This document shows, piece after piece, positions 41,544 to 51,928 of a stretch of DNA of 64,000 nt. The position numbers and the translations under genes are program-made. How positions within the stretch are numbered: the first letter of the stretch is position 1; every line of letters begins with the position of its first letter. Below the pieces are notes generated by a model. The model did no database searches and was not told the origin of the DNA. It was given only the letters and a program-made list of their open reading frames with translations. Origin of the DNA: Zygnema cylindricum (lineage: Eukaryota > Streptophyta > Zygnematophyceae > Zygnematales > Zygnemataceae); assembly GCA_037447655.1 (NCBI GenBank), contig JBBHKE010002734.1, positions 1-64,000 of the forward strand, given 5' to 3'.

Positions 41544-43521
41544 TGTTAGGATTAAGTACTGAGAACTCATTTAGCCACGAGACATTCTCGTAGCTAAGTA
41601 GCGACAACCAACGACGAAGTAGTTTCGTCGCTAGATAGTTGAAATGACGTAGAAATTGTATGTTCGTTTCGTTTTGCTTAAGTTCTGGTCGTACCGTTTA
41701 GTGACGTGGAAATTATTTGGTCGTTTTGGTTCACGTAAAGTCAAGTCGTACCGTGTAGTTCAAGTCGGTTCACTGTTGACTTTTCTAGTCGTACCGTGTA
41801 CTTCAAGTCGGTTGGTAGTTGTCGTGCATGGGAGACATACAAGCGAACATGCATCAAAACTAGCAAAGTCATGCTCACAAACATATATAACAACGAAAAT
41901 AAACATGAAATGCCAAAAAAAAGTATATACACCATGTGAAGGAATAAAGATGAAAATGACCCAAAGAGAGAAGGGGAAGAATAATCCCCTGGAGTGAAGT
42001 GGAAAGAGAGAAGGGGAAGAATACTCCCCTAAAGTAAGTGGACCCAATAATTTGCTAAGCCAGGAGGTAGCCACTAGGCTCTCTGGTCTTTATCACATTC
42101 TCTACAAGAGTTATCCCGTTACGACAGCAAAGCAAGAAATATTCCAACCGGAATAAGGGAAAATCCAAATTCGATCAAAAATACACTCCTTTCAAGCCAA
42201 CCGAAATACAAAAAATACACACACAACACAACCAAACCGTCAAGCTGCCGGAGGAAGGCACAGCAAGGTACAGATGTGCTCCCCCACGATCTCCAATTCC
42301 ACACTTCCACCAAAAGACAAACTTTGGAGGGAAACCTTCCAGACGTGGCCTTAGGTCATGTGGATTAAAAACGTGGGCAGAAATAAAAGGGGAAATGTTC
42401 TTAATCTATCTAGCCTCTACAGCTAGCAAGCAAAGAGAAGAAAGACACGTGGGCAATCGGTGAGAGAGAGAGAGAGCAAGAGAAAAGCTCCGCTGCCAAG
42501 AGAAAATTCTTGTCCAAAAGCTAAATTCTCTAAGTCTGAGAATTAGGCTAAGTAAGAGCTACGCTAGGCCTAAGCAAAATTAGCCTACGTCTAGTCTACT
42601 TTACATGCATGAAACTACTTAAGATTTTGGCCAATAGGCGGCCAACATCGTCTGCCGTACGCCTGACAAAATCCACCGTCCGAGGGTAAAAACCCTCCCA
42701 AACTACATGTATGCGCGAACCTACATGGGTTCGCGACTTAAATAAAAAGATGTATCGAAGCGTCGCTCGGAAATCGCGATACGCCTCCAAACGATACTTC
42801 ACGTCGATACTCCCGAAATCGCGTGCATACGCACGAAACGATAAACACCGCACGAAACGAAACATATCGCACGAAATATTCCTAGAATCGCGATGCGTCG
42901 CCTAAACAATATATCGCGTCCATACTTCGAAAATCGTGTACCTACGCACGAAATGAAAGGTATCGCACGAAATTAGTATTGTACAGTCAAACGTGAAAAT
43001 AAATGAATCGACGTGAAATTGCACGTGCGGCGAAACAACATGAAAACGTGCGTACATGCATAAAATCGTGCTTGCATGCATAATACCGCGCGTGCGTGCG
43101 AAATATCGCGTGTGCATCAAATCGTGCATGCATGCATGAAATCGCGTGTGCATGCATAAAATCGCGCGTGCGTGCATAATATCGTGCGCGCGAGCCGAAT
43201 ATTGCGCACGCGGGCAGAATATCGTGCGCGCGAGCAGCCGACACGTTGCGGCATGACATAGTTGACTTTCATTGTTGGTCAACTAACTTAGGACGACTAC
43301 CTTTTTGTCGGCATATACTTCGCCACGCGTGTTTTAGTCGTGTGCATATATATTTGTTTAGGCTTCGTGGTAGAGTTATCTTTTTGGAGGTGTAGATTAT
43401 TGTGGAGGCGTAGAAAGATCAACAGTTAAAGGAGATTTGTATTTTGGTTGTATTTAATATATTGAACTTTGGAGGAACACTTTCTTTGTTGTGTATTCAT
43501 TGTTTGGTTTGCTATCTTTCA
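41544..43521 (+). repeat. Copia-2 3' LTR, split by a later insertion
   Basis: LTR sequence 41544-41819 and 43259-43521 together match the 5' LTR (TGTTAGGATTAAGTACTGAG ... GCTATCTTTCA). The 1439-bp gap between is a separate insert. Confidence 0.88.
41820..43258 (-). mobile_element. solo LTR-like insert (1439 bp), target duplication TAGT
   Basis: Ends TGTCGTGC and GCATGACA form short inverted tips, flanked by TAGT at 41816-41819 and 43259-43262. About 42720-43250 is an array of AAATCGCGTGTGCATGCAT-like units of 16-20 bp, rich in alternating purine-pyrimidine steps. This resembles the start of the LTRs at 38434 and 45231 when read on the minus strand, hence the strand call. No long frame of coding character. 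Confidence 0.75.
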
Positions 43522-43863
43522 TCTCCCTCTCCTCTCCCTCTCCCTCTCCCTCTCCCTCTCCCTCTCCCTCATCCTCTCCCTCTCTCTATCCCTCTCTCCC
43601 TCTCTCCTCTCCCTCTCTCGCTCTCTCCTTCTCTCCCTCTCTCCCTCTCCCCCTCTCTCCCTCTCTCCCTCTCCCCCTCTCCCCTCTCCCCCTCTCCCCC
43701 TCTCCCCTCTCCCCCTCTCCCCCTCTCCCCCTCCCCTCCCCCACTTCTCCACCTCTCCCCCTTTACCCCTCTCCCTCTCTCTCCCCTCCCTCCCTCCCTC
43801 CCTCCCCCCCTCCCTACCTCCTCCCTCCCTCCCTCCTCCCTCCCTCCCACCCTCCCTCCCTCC
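43522..43863 (+). repeat. (CTCCCT)n microsatellite, 340 bp
   Basis: Continuous CTCCCT/CTCTCC/CCCTCC units. It continues the microsatellite interrupted by Copia-2 (its other half is 35095-35127). Frames on both strands are artefacts. Confidence 0.95.
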
Positions 43864-45231
43864 TGTTGTTCTTTGGTCTAAATAGACCGCAGAAGCAACC
43901 CAAACTATCATGCAAGAAGTTAAGCAAAGCTAGGCCAATGAACAATAATTTGAAATGCATCCTCCATATGCGTACACAGACGCAACAAACCACATTTAGG
44001 GTTTCATGGAATAATCAACATAAATAAACCCTATGACAACATCTAAGGTTTGATGGAATAATCGACATAGACAAACCCTAGGACAAATGCATAAACAGTG
44101 CATATCAAACATATATAAAATAACATAAATAAATAATAACAAACAAATGGATCACACATAAACAAAAGTATAATCAAAGTATAATTAAATAATCATTATA
44201 TCATTCAAAGTGCATGACCTAATCGGCAACCTAAAAGTCTACATCTTCGGTCCCTACTTTTCATGCTAAGCATTGATTATCATTCCTAACAAGGCTCATT
44301 CCTATATATACACTTGTGAGCTGTCAACTAATAGATACATGTCAAAATAACCAACGTAACTTCCACTAAGTAGTATTACACCATGAGAACATATTACGAC
44401 AAATAATCCTAACTCTAAGTGTACACCTAAGAGTCCACCAATCATAAGAGTACACTTGTCTGCAAGTACGACACTACATACACACAAATTAAACTGCTGA
44501 AACCCTAAATGACCACCTAAATAAAAACCGTCATAATCAATACTAATTTATTAATACACATAAGACAAGACAATGTTCTTTCAAATATTTACACCGATGC
44601 GTCCGCAAAATCCGGTTGCTAAATGACAACTTGCTTAGTCACTTGTGGACAATACCACGTAGTGAACCGACATCACAAAAGTACGGTCCACTTGATAACA
44701 CGTCATCAAACAATGCGATCCCTTGAAAATATCGGCGGACGCGGTCCGCCTTCCACCTCTAGCTCGAACCACTGCCGAAATTAAACCGTACTATCCAAAT
44801 CATGTCCGTACCAAAACTGCGTACCTCTCTATAAATTCCGCCGGTTAGATTCAAAGTAAGTCCGTCCAAAATTGATTCTACGTACCAGTGGCGTCCTTTT
44901 TCCATAGATGTTGCCTGTCGCATTATGTTGTGTACGGCCGGCGTACACCTTAAATATTTCGTACATTTCACGTTGGATCGCTTCGCGATCCGCCGTCCAT
45001 TTTATCTTCGTCGATTATCTCACGTCGGATTGCTTCGCGATCCGCCGTCCATTTCCTCTCACATTTCGCGCCACTCAATTACTCCATTAATTTTATGTGT
45101 ACAATTTAATTCCCCAATCCTTAAATCCTTTCGAACCTCCACAATATATCGCGTAAATGCGTGACGCACGAAACATCGCGTACGCACGGAAACGCTCCCG
45201 TACGCACGAAACTAAGTTTTCAAAAACAACA
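43864..45231 (-). repeat. 3' LTR (1368 bp) of the minus-strand LTR element
   Basis: Near its start (plus 45150-45231) are repeated CGTGCGTACG motifs. A duplicated GGACGGCGGATCGCGAAG block lies near 44985-45050. Its last 155 bp is repeated at 46139-46285. Confidence 0.75.
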
Positions 45232-46138
45232 CTCCCCCGAAAAATTAGTCTCGTGCATCCATGGCGCCACGTCATCAGCTGTCACCAATGTTACCAGCTG
45301 TCACACCTGCTTTCAACTGCCTTCTCCATCTTAATCCGCCATATTCCTCCAACAAAATTTTCCCACTTGTTCCACCATCGCTTCCGCTGTCTCCATATAC
45401 CATCCAAATTTCATAATACATAATATATATATTTTTCATTTTCCGATTACAACAAAATAATTCCTTCCAATATCTAAATCCGGATCTACATTCCCAAAAT
45501 TCTATCACAAATCAACTAAAAATTAAAGCCAAATTATCACACAAATAATATATCCCCGCTCAAATAATTCCTACCTCATTATAACAAATCTAGATTTCAA
45601 TAATAATTTTTTTCTTTTCATAAACTATCAAATCCCAAAATTTCCCATAAAAATTCATATAACAAATAGTATTTTCCCAAAAATTCTAATAATGTCACAT
45701 TTCCCAAAAATTTCCAACAACTCAAAATCTACATTACAAATCCAATTTTCAACAATCATCGATCCACAAAATTTGGATCTCTCCACCACATGTCACAACT
45801 CCACCTTCCGGATCTCTCTCCCCCAAACGTCGAATCTCCACCTTCCACATCTCTCCATCAAACGAATATGTATTTTCCAAAAATAAAATATCATTTCTCA
45901 TAATTAATCATTTTCATTGAGGGTAGACATTTCGGCACTATCACTAAGTTAACCCTTGGGGCGATGCAAGATTAAACTCGGCACATACCAACACTATGAT
46001 AAGGCCGATCTCATGGGTACACAGACACCATTACTGCAATACAACCAGCAAGGACAATATTAACCCGCTACAATGCGTGTGACAAAAACCTACATCGACC
46101 TTAACCTAACATATGATAGATGGGGTGTGGGCCCATAA

Positions 46139-46285
46139 CCTGTTGTTCTTTGGTCTAAAATAGACCGCAAGAAGCAACCCAAACTATCATGCAAGAAGCT
46201 AAGCGAAGCTAGGCCAATGAACAATCATTTGAAATGCATCCTCCATTTAACATACAACAACATTTAGGGTTTCATGGAATAATCA
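46139..46285 (-). repeat. truncated 5' LTR end of the same element
   Basis: Direct-repeat copy of 43864-44017 with a small internal deletion: TGTTGTTCTTTGGTCTAAAA at one end, TTCATGGAATAATCA at the other. Confidence 0.8.
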
Positions 46286-46297
46286 GTACAGTGTGTC

Positions 46298-46576
46298 ATG
46301 TCACGTATCACAATCCTGTCCGTTTTTGTAGAACGAGAGACTCCAGAACAGATTGCGCAGCACTTCTATACGAAAAAGTCGTACCAGTGTAACTGTGTAA
46401 AAATCACTAAAAATCAAGTCAATTATCTCGATAATTTTGCATCGGCATATCGAACCATTATAATGGTAAAACATCGTGGAAATTTCCTCGCCGATATCGA
46501 TCCAATGTATCTATCATCGGTAGGTCAAAAAAAGGTACAAATTGACTACCTCGAAGAGGCTACCGGACAACACTAG
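46298..46576 (+). CDS. small open frame, function unknown
   Basis: 92 codons from ATG 46298 to TAG 46576, starting just after the broken LTR. Composition is balanced (MSRITILSVFVERETPEQ at the start, IDYLEEATGQH at the end) and less biased than chance frames nearby. No domain was recognised. It lies upstream of the hydroxylase-like exon in the same strand, but no splice link could be shown. It may be an exon of that gene, a stand-alone ORF or chance. Confidence 0.25.
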   Translation: MSRITILSVFVERETPEQIAQHFYTKKSYQCNCVKITKNQVNYLDNFASAYRTIIMVKHRGNFLADIDPMYLSSVGQKKVQIDYLEEATGQH

Positions 46577-47272
46577 AGCAACATATGTCCACTATTTACT
46601 TTAGTCAAAGTGGATCTTTTGTGTGCGACTACAACAAAAACCCAAAAAAAAGCCAGGAGATAAACTCTTGAAAAACCACTAAAAATGCTCTTATCCTCTT
46701 TGTCTACTCAAGAGGAACAATATATGTCCACTTTTGACTTATGTCCAAGTGGATCTCTTGCGTACACTCCCATCGTTTCTTGGTCTCTCAACTCCAAATA
46801 AAACTCAAAAATAACCCAAGAATATTTAAGACAACTCCAAAAAACCTCTTGAATAGCCACTATAACAAACTTGTGTCCTTTTTGTCTTTTTAGGAGGAAC
46901 AATATATGTCCACTTTGGACTTGAGTCTGAGTGGATCTCTTGCGTGCACTCTCATCGTTCTTTGTCTCTCAACTCCAAAAACAACCCAAGAAATTTCAAA
47001 ACAACTCCAAACAAAACCCTTAAAAAATCAAAAAAACTCTTGAAGACCTTTTGACCTCCTTGTCTATTCAGGAGGAACAATATATGTCCTCTTTGGACTT
47101 GAGTTCGAGCGGATCTCTTGCGTGCACTCTCATCTTTTCTTGGTCTCTCCACTCCAAAAACAACTCAAAAAAGACCCAAGAAAATTAAAAACAACTCCAA
47201 AAAAAATCATATAAAAACCAGAAAAAATATTGAAAAACCACTAAAGACCTTCTGACCTCTTTGTCTATTCAG
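46575..47272 (+). repeat. tandem copies of a splice acceptor plus exon start
   Basis: GAGGAACAATATATGTCC recurs at 46712, 46894, 47072 and 47273, with a decayed first copy near 46575. Spacing is 182, 178 and 201 bp. Each unit carries a pyrimidine run with AG, then about 75 bases encoding EEQYMSTLDLS.SGSLACT-like sequence, then a GTCTCT where a donor could lie, then A-rich intron-like DNA. Upstream copies stay open to the possible donor. The last copy is the start of the functional-looking exon. Confidence 0.75.
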
Positions 47273-47695
47273 GAGGAACAATATATGTCCACTTTGGACT
47301 TGAGTCCGAGTGGATCTCTTGCGTGCACTCTCATCGTTTCTTGGTCTCCTAGTGGTTGCCAATGGATGCAAGTCATGTGGAAAGCGTGCCGTGACATGAA
47401 AATTCCTTGCAAAGTAGCCATGATAGTGAGTGAGGGACAAGGATTTGACGCGATACAATACGTAAAAAGACGCAAGGGAGAGAGAGAAGGAGAGGTAATT
47501 CTTCTCAAGGATACGGAAATGGAGTTTTGGAATCTTTGTGACACGTCACCTTTTGGAGTGATTCTCGTTCGCCCCGATGGACATGTGGGATGGAGGACGG
47601 AGGAGAGACCGAGGAAACGACCAATTTTTGAGGTAAAAAGGTCCTTAGGAGCGATTTTAGGGAGAGGAGTTTATTGGGACAAGCCCCCTGAGTAG
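47273..47695 (+). CDS. last exon of an FAD-dependent hydroxylase-like gene
   Basis: The exon begins after TTTGTCTATTCAG in phase 0 and ends TAG at 47693-47695. Its 140 residues open with STLDLSPSG, run through WNLCDTSPFGVILVRPDGHV and GWRTE, and end near KRSLGAILGRG. 'LVRPDG.VAWR' is the C-terminal hallmark of class A flavin hydroxylases (phenol-hydroxylase-like, including plant FAD/NAD(P)-binding oxidoreductases), and STLDL fits the start of their thioredoxin-like C-terminal domain. The FAD-binding N-terminal domains are not in the window upstream, which is occupied by a truncated retroelement. It is either a gene cut off by insertions or a fragment. Confidence 0.65.
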   Translation, partial: EEQYMSTLDLSPSGSLACTLIVSWSPSGCQWMQVMWKACRDMKIPCKVAMIVSEGQGFDAIQYVKRRKGEREGEVILLKDTEMEFWNLCDTSPFGVILVRPDGHVGWRTEERPRKRPIFEVKRSLGAILGRGVYWDKPPE

Positions 47696-49257
47696 TAAGA
47701 TGCAGGGAGAAGAGAGATGGAGAGAGAGGAGGAGGAATTAGGGTTGAGGATTGGTGATGGAATGAGGATTTAGAAATTTGTTAGGTGGTTTAGAGTTGAT
47801 GTCAAAAATTTGTTGAATCATTAGAGTATTGAATTATTTTTCGTATTCATTTGAATAGTTTTTCGTATTCATTTTTGTCCGTGAAAACCCAAGAAGATGT
47901 TTTTGGACAAATAAATGTTTAATGGTGGATGTCGATTCGAATCTCGAATATATTTTAAAATGTTGAAGGAGAAATGAAAAAAAAGTAAAGTGGGGAATGT
48001 GGAATGTGGAATTTGGAACATGTGAGATTAACAATGTATATCTACAGCATATATGTGTGTGTGTTTTTGTTAAACGGAAATGAAAAACATTAAAATCTAA
48101 GCACTCTAAAGACAAAACCGGTAAATCATAAATGCTTAAATGCTTATTGCTAAGAAAAAAAAAAAAAAAATGTTGAAAGCTAAAAGGCTAAATGTTATTT
48201 TTAAGCATTATGTGCTAAATTTTTTGAATATTTGAATAATAATTGAATATTCAAGTTGAATGTTTTGGCCTTTGACAACAATTTTTTTTTTTTTTTTTTT
48301 TTTATTTGGTGTGATTTAATCATCTTGTACTTAGGAATCTTGAACGTTTGGAGTTAAATTCAAAACAAAAATCTATTTCTAAGGTTGATGAATACTATGA
48401 GATATCTTTCATGTATCCATGTTAACATAGAGGAAACTTATTTCCCTTTTTTTAAAAAACTTGCTCTCTATTATAATCGTTTAAACTTGAACTACGATGA
48501 AATGACGGGTAGATTCGATGAAACTATGGACGTTTTAATGCTAAAAAAACAAAAACATAACACTGCCCATCTCTCTTACATATAATCACTCTTAACTTTT
48601 GAGTGGGTACTTTCCTTTTCCCAAAACTATAAATTAGTGTTTGTTACACTGTCTAATTGTCCCTTGTCTTGTTGTCTTGTCTCGTCTTGTCGCTTGTCTT
48701 GTCGCTTGTCTTGTTTTGTTATCCTGTCTCTTGTCTTGTTTTGTTGTCTAGTTTTTTCTTGTCACTGTCTACTGTCTCTTCTTTGTTTGTCTGAAATGAG
48801 CCACGTGGTTGGACAAAGTCAAGATAATTTTGATAAAATGTGACTAAAAGTTCATTAACGTACTTTATACGTATTGTATGAAAGTTTGCCAATAGTACGG
48901 TTGTCAAAAGGAAAAAGGAGTGCTATTGTGACAATACACCTCCCATCAGTATTAGAATTAGTGGTTTATTTAATGTGGTTTTACTCTTTATTCAAACGAA
49001 CTAATGCTAAATAATTTATACTGAATTATTTATACCAATTTATTTATACTAAATTATATATAATAAACTGTTTTTTGCCACGTGGCTCGTGATGAGCTGC
49101 TTAAATAAAATAGTGTTAATAAAAATAATTGATAATTTAAAGTAAAATAAAAGTCACTCAAGATTTTTGAACCTCAAGTGGGTTTTGCTCTTTAGACACC
49201 AACCGACCCATACTTTATTGCCATACCTTGGTGAAACATCCAGATGCAAAGCAGCAC
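47696..49257. other. intergenic, no gene seen
   Basis: AT-rich. Contains a poly-A/T pair (48157-48172; 48285-48304), a CTTGTCTTGT low-complexity patch (48660-48790), and short frames without motifs. Confidence 0.5.
48660..48790 (+). repeat. CTTGTCTTGT-rich low-complexity patch
   Basis: CTTGTCTTGT(TT/CG) repeats about ten times with drift. A Ser/Cys/Leu frame across it is a product of the repeat. Confidence 0.75.
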
Positions 49258-49333
49258 TCTCCCTTCCCCTCTCCCCCCTCCTCCCTCTCTCCCCTCTCCC
49301 CCCTCCTCCTTCCCCTCCGTCTCCCCCTTCTTA
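49258..49333 (+). repeat. CT-rich microsatellite
   Basis: CTCCC/CCTCC units, 75 bp. Confidence 0.8.
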
Positions 49334-49876
49334 TACACAACTTGCACTGGGTAAAACATACCAAGAACAAAAAATAATTTACCGGAAACTTTTTGACGAC
49401 AATTAAATGCCAATAATGAATTATTATTATCTTTATATGCATTACGACAAGAGCTAAGAATATTGAAAAAACTAGCTAAAATACTAAACAACTAATAAAA
49501 ATTAAATCCTGAACCCTAAACATGGAAAAGGGTACTAATGGAAAATGGGAGCCTGGAGACCTACTCTAAGGGCTCTACCAAGTTAATAAACCACAACTAT
49601 CCTTTCCCCTCTCCCCTTTCCCCTCTCTAGGATATCATCCATTTTTAGAGGTCAGGGAAGTTTACGACTTTTTTGTCGTAGACTTCACCGGAGGTCGCGT
49701 AGTCTACGACTTTTTTGTGCCATCATGCTTTGTCTAATAAGGGTCGGAGCTTGGGCTCGTTGCTTTAAAAAGTCGAGAGGATGAGCTGCTAGTAGAAAGT
49801 GAAGAGGAGAGGTGGGAGAAGGGGTCCTTCAACTTCAAAAGTTTGTAGGATAAAATTGCGTAAGAAAATGTTTAAG

Positions 49877-49995
49877 TTATATGTGATCTACGAACAATTT
49901 GGCAAGATAACACAGCTTTTGGTAGTAGATCTTGTTCTTTTTGCCGTCTTCTTGTGTCACAGCGCCGAAAAACACACCGTCGTTGATTCCATGAT
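49877..49995 (-). CDS. last exon of the minus-strand gene model
   Basis: Acceptor AATGCAG, then DHGINDGVFFGAVTQEDGKK and NKIYYQKLCYLAKLFVDHI, stop TAA at 49879-49877. The balanced, hydrophilic-hydrophobic composition looks coding. The other open phase is Arg/Cys-rich and less likely. Confidence 0.4.
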
Positions 49996-51913
49996 CTGCA
50001 TTAAGGGCAATGGTTCAACAAGCGTGTCATCAAATGTGAAATGACACAGAAAGAAACAAAATCAAGCCATTTTGGGCATACATAGAACCACGTAGATTCA
50101 AAAGCAGCTAAGTTACAAGAAAACATAGACAGTTACGAAAACCATTATAGAAAACCTGACAGCAAGTCTTGACTTGCAAAAATCTCAAATTGGCCATAAG
50201 CTCACCTTAAACGTTGATAGCAACTGATTGCGAAATATTTCATCATCTGGTGGGTTGTTTCAAATCACATTATCTCTGCAATAAGACACAACAAGATGTT
50301 ACCTTTGCAACTTTAAGGTGTTCCTCCACACACATGCACATATTTTCGACAACAGCCTTGAACTTGGCACCAGCTATTCCATCTTTTGAATGACGAACAA
50401 AATAAGAAAAAAAAAAAAAAAACATGTCCAATATGAGACAACAGATACACCTGCAATCTTACCATATGTTGAGCTAGCGTCTCCTTCTGTTTCAGAAACG
50501 GCAGGCAAAACTCGCCAAAACAGGTACAGCTTGTTGCAATTCTTGTACTCCAGAGGAAAAGGGGAAAAAGGGGAAAAGGGGAAACATGTTATTTTTCCAC
50601 ATGTTGATTTTGAAATTGCCAAGCTCGATTGTGCTGAAGTTTTTTATTTTGTAAGCTCTTCATGCTCCTTCAAGCTCGCAACATGAAGTCGCCGTGACCC
50701 TGCAATTTCACTCCTGCCCCTCTTTTACTTTGTGCCTGTATACCACGAATCATTATTAGAGTAAAGTCAATTAATAGGGTGGGGTTTATATTACTGTTAT
50801 TAATTCTGATTCAGTTCCAAATGACGTGACTATTTTTGAAACGTTTAAGCTATTGGCATTAAGAAAAAAACAAAAAATAGACAAAACAAAAAAACAAAAA
50901 AATGAGTATTGTTATGAATATTTTAGGTTCAAGGGGTAAATTGTGAGCCCCGATATAGTGTTATTAACTCTACTAACAATACACCGTGTAGGTAACTTGT
51001 ACGAATCCTGCACTAAATTCCAAACTCATTAATTGTAGTGTCTGTAGCTATTTAGAGTTGATTGAGTGAGTATTTCTAAACCAAGATCATAATTATTGTT
51101 TACAACACTAGAGGCCCAACAATGAACCACCTGGAAACAAAATTTACCATACTTAATTCTACAATATACTAAAAGGGAAACACCAGAAAAATTAGAAAGA
51201 AAATTAGAAAATTAGAGTGAGAAGAAATGATAACTGCCCATCAGATAACTTGTGTGTGTTTTTTTTTGTCAGCAAGCGTCAATGGATGACTCAGCATTGC
51301 AGAATGTTGATCGTCATTGGGCAATAAAGGATAAAAAAATGAGCAAAATGCGGTATTATAAAAATATCACACGCCTTGACCTAGTCACCTTGCTATTTAC
51401 ATTAAAGCTCTTCCCCTCCCCTCCCCTCCCCTCTTTTCCTTTCCCCTTTCCTTCCTTTCCCTCTTTCCCTCAGGTGAAGCTCTTTTTCCCTCTCTTTTTC
51501 TCTCACCTTTTCCATCTCCTTTTCCATCAGCTTTTTTGCTCTCTGATAATACTACTCCCTTACTACTACCATCCAAAGAAGAGCTGTCTACCAAAAGACT
51601 TCCTCGTGACGTCATTTCTTCGCAATCCACATTTTGTTGTTGATGTTTCCCCAATGAACCATCAACAAAAGTACAATCCGTACGATTTGCAACTTTTTTT
51701 GTCATCTCTGGAGGTATTACATCCATCAACAAAAGTACAATCCGTACGATTTGCAACTTTTTTTGTCATCTCTGGAGGTATTACATCAACACCATTAAAA
51801 TCAGTACTGTACTAGTATTGGTAGTGGTAGAGAAATTCAAAAGCGCCAGAGGGATCCTCTCTAACCACTCCCTTTCCTCCGGCCTTAGAAACTTGAGCCG
51901 AAGCTTCCGGCAT
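49877..51913 (-). CDS. unrecognised multi-exon gene model
   Basis: Coding-like segments on the minus strand: ATG at 51913 (MPEASAQVSKAGGKG...GAFEFLYHYQY) meets TAG at 51814-51812. The same frame goes on with DFNGVDVIPPEMTKKVANRT, a 64-bp tandem duplication, then a Ser/Lys-rich stretch to about 51400. Further exons are near 50565-50463 (CNKLYLFWRVLPAV..., donor GTAAGA) joining in phase to 50382-50304 (DGIAGAKFKAVVENMCMC, donor GTAACA), then 50256-50215 (DEIFRNQLLSTFK), and a last exon 49995-49877 (GINDGVFFGAVTQEDGKKNK, stop TAA). One junction phase does not fit, so the model is incomplete. No family was recognised. It is divergent from the UAP gene. Confidence 0.4.
50304..50382 (-). CDS. internal exon of the minus-strand gene model
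   Basis: 79 bases between AAAAG and GTAACA. Encodes DGIAGAKFKAVVENMCMC, VEEHLKVAK. Its incoming phase 1 fits the donor after TAT-G at 50463. Confidence 0.4.
50463..50565 (-). CDS. internal exon of the minus-strand gene model
   Basis: Encodes EYKNCNKLYLFWRVLPAV, then SETEGDASSTY, and ends at donor GTAAGA in phase 1. The upstream limit is uncertain because a poly-purine run precedes it. Confidence 0.35.
51400..51913 (-). CDS. 5' exon(s) of the minus-strand gene model
   Basis: From ATG 51913 (an in-frame ATG also lies at 51928) the frame gives 33 codons, then TAG. Past the TAG the same frame continues as far as a 64-bp tandem duplication that shifts it. The second copy opens DVIPPEMTKKVANRTDCTFV...SRGSLLVDSSSLDGSSKG, with a Lys/Glu/Gly-rich tail written by a GGAAGGGGA microsatellite. 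A small intron between 51.87 and 51.80 kb could remove the TAG; none was proven. Confidence 0.35.
51659..51787. repeat. perfect 64-bp tandem duplication
   Basis: Two identical copies of a unit that on the plus strand begins CATCAACAAAAGTACAATCC and ends GGAGGTATTACATC. 64 is not a multiple of 3. The lack of any differences implies a very recent event or an assembly artefact. Confidence 0.95.
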
Positions 51914-51928
51914 GTTTCCTATCCTCAT

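Larger units (their letters stand above)
35128..43521 (+). mobile_element. Copia-2: degenerate Ty1/copia element with two LTR insertions
   Basis: The 5' LTR is 35128-35645 and the split 3' LTR is 41544-43521. It sits in a CT microsatellite with flanks TCTTC and TCTCC (4 of 5 match), so the target duplication has nearly survived. Coding blocks follow copia order but are broken by many stops and shifts. A solo LTR (38434-39598) lies between integrase and RT, and a second LTR-like insert (41820-43258) splits the 3' LTR. It is related to Copia-1 but diverged. Confidence 0.9.
43864..46285 (-). mobile_element. truncated non-autonomous LTR retroelement
   Basis: Read on the minus strand, the 3' LTR spans 45231 down to 43864 (1368 bp; starts TGTTGTTTTTGAAAAC, ends CCAAAGAACAACA). 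It follows a purine stretch TTTTTCGGGGGAG. The terminal about 150 bp of a 5' LTR lies at 46285-46139 with matching end CCAAAGAACAACA, followed by an internal region of about 900 bp with no coding frame. The 5' LTR is cut at 46285/46286, where similarity stops. It belongs to the family of the solo LTR at 38434-39598. Confidence 0.75.

Noticed and set aside
43444-44027. Overlapping 138-178 codon Ser/Pro/Leu frames
   Set aside because: CTCCCT microsatellite artefacts, open in three frames simultaneously.
43864-46285. Terminal-repeat-in-miniature (TRIM) element defined by the 150-bp direct repeats
   Set aside because: The repeats are only the ends of a longer LTR (1368 bp on one side), so the structure is a truncated large-LTR element.
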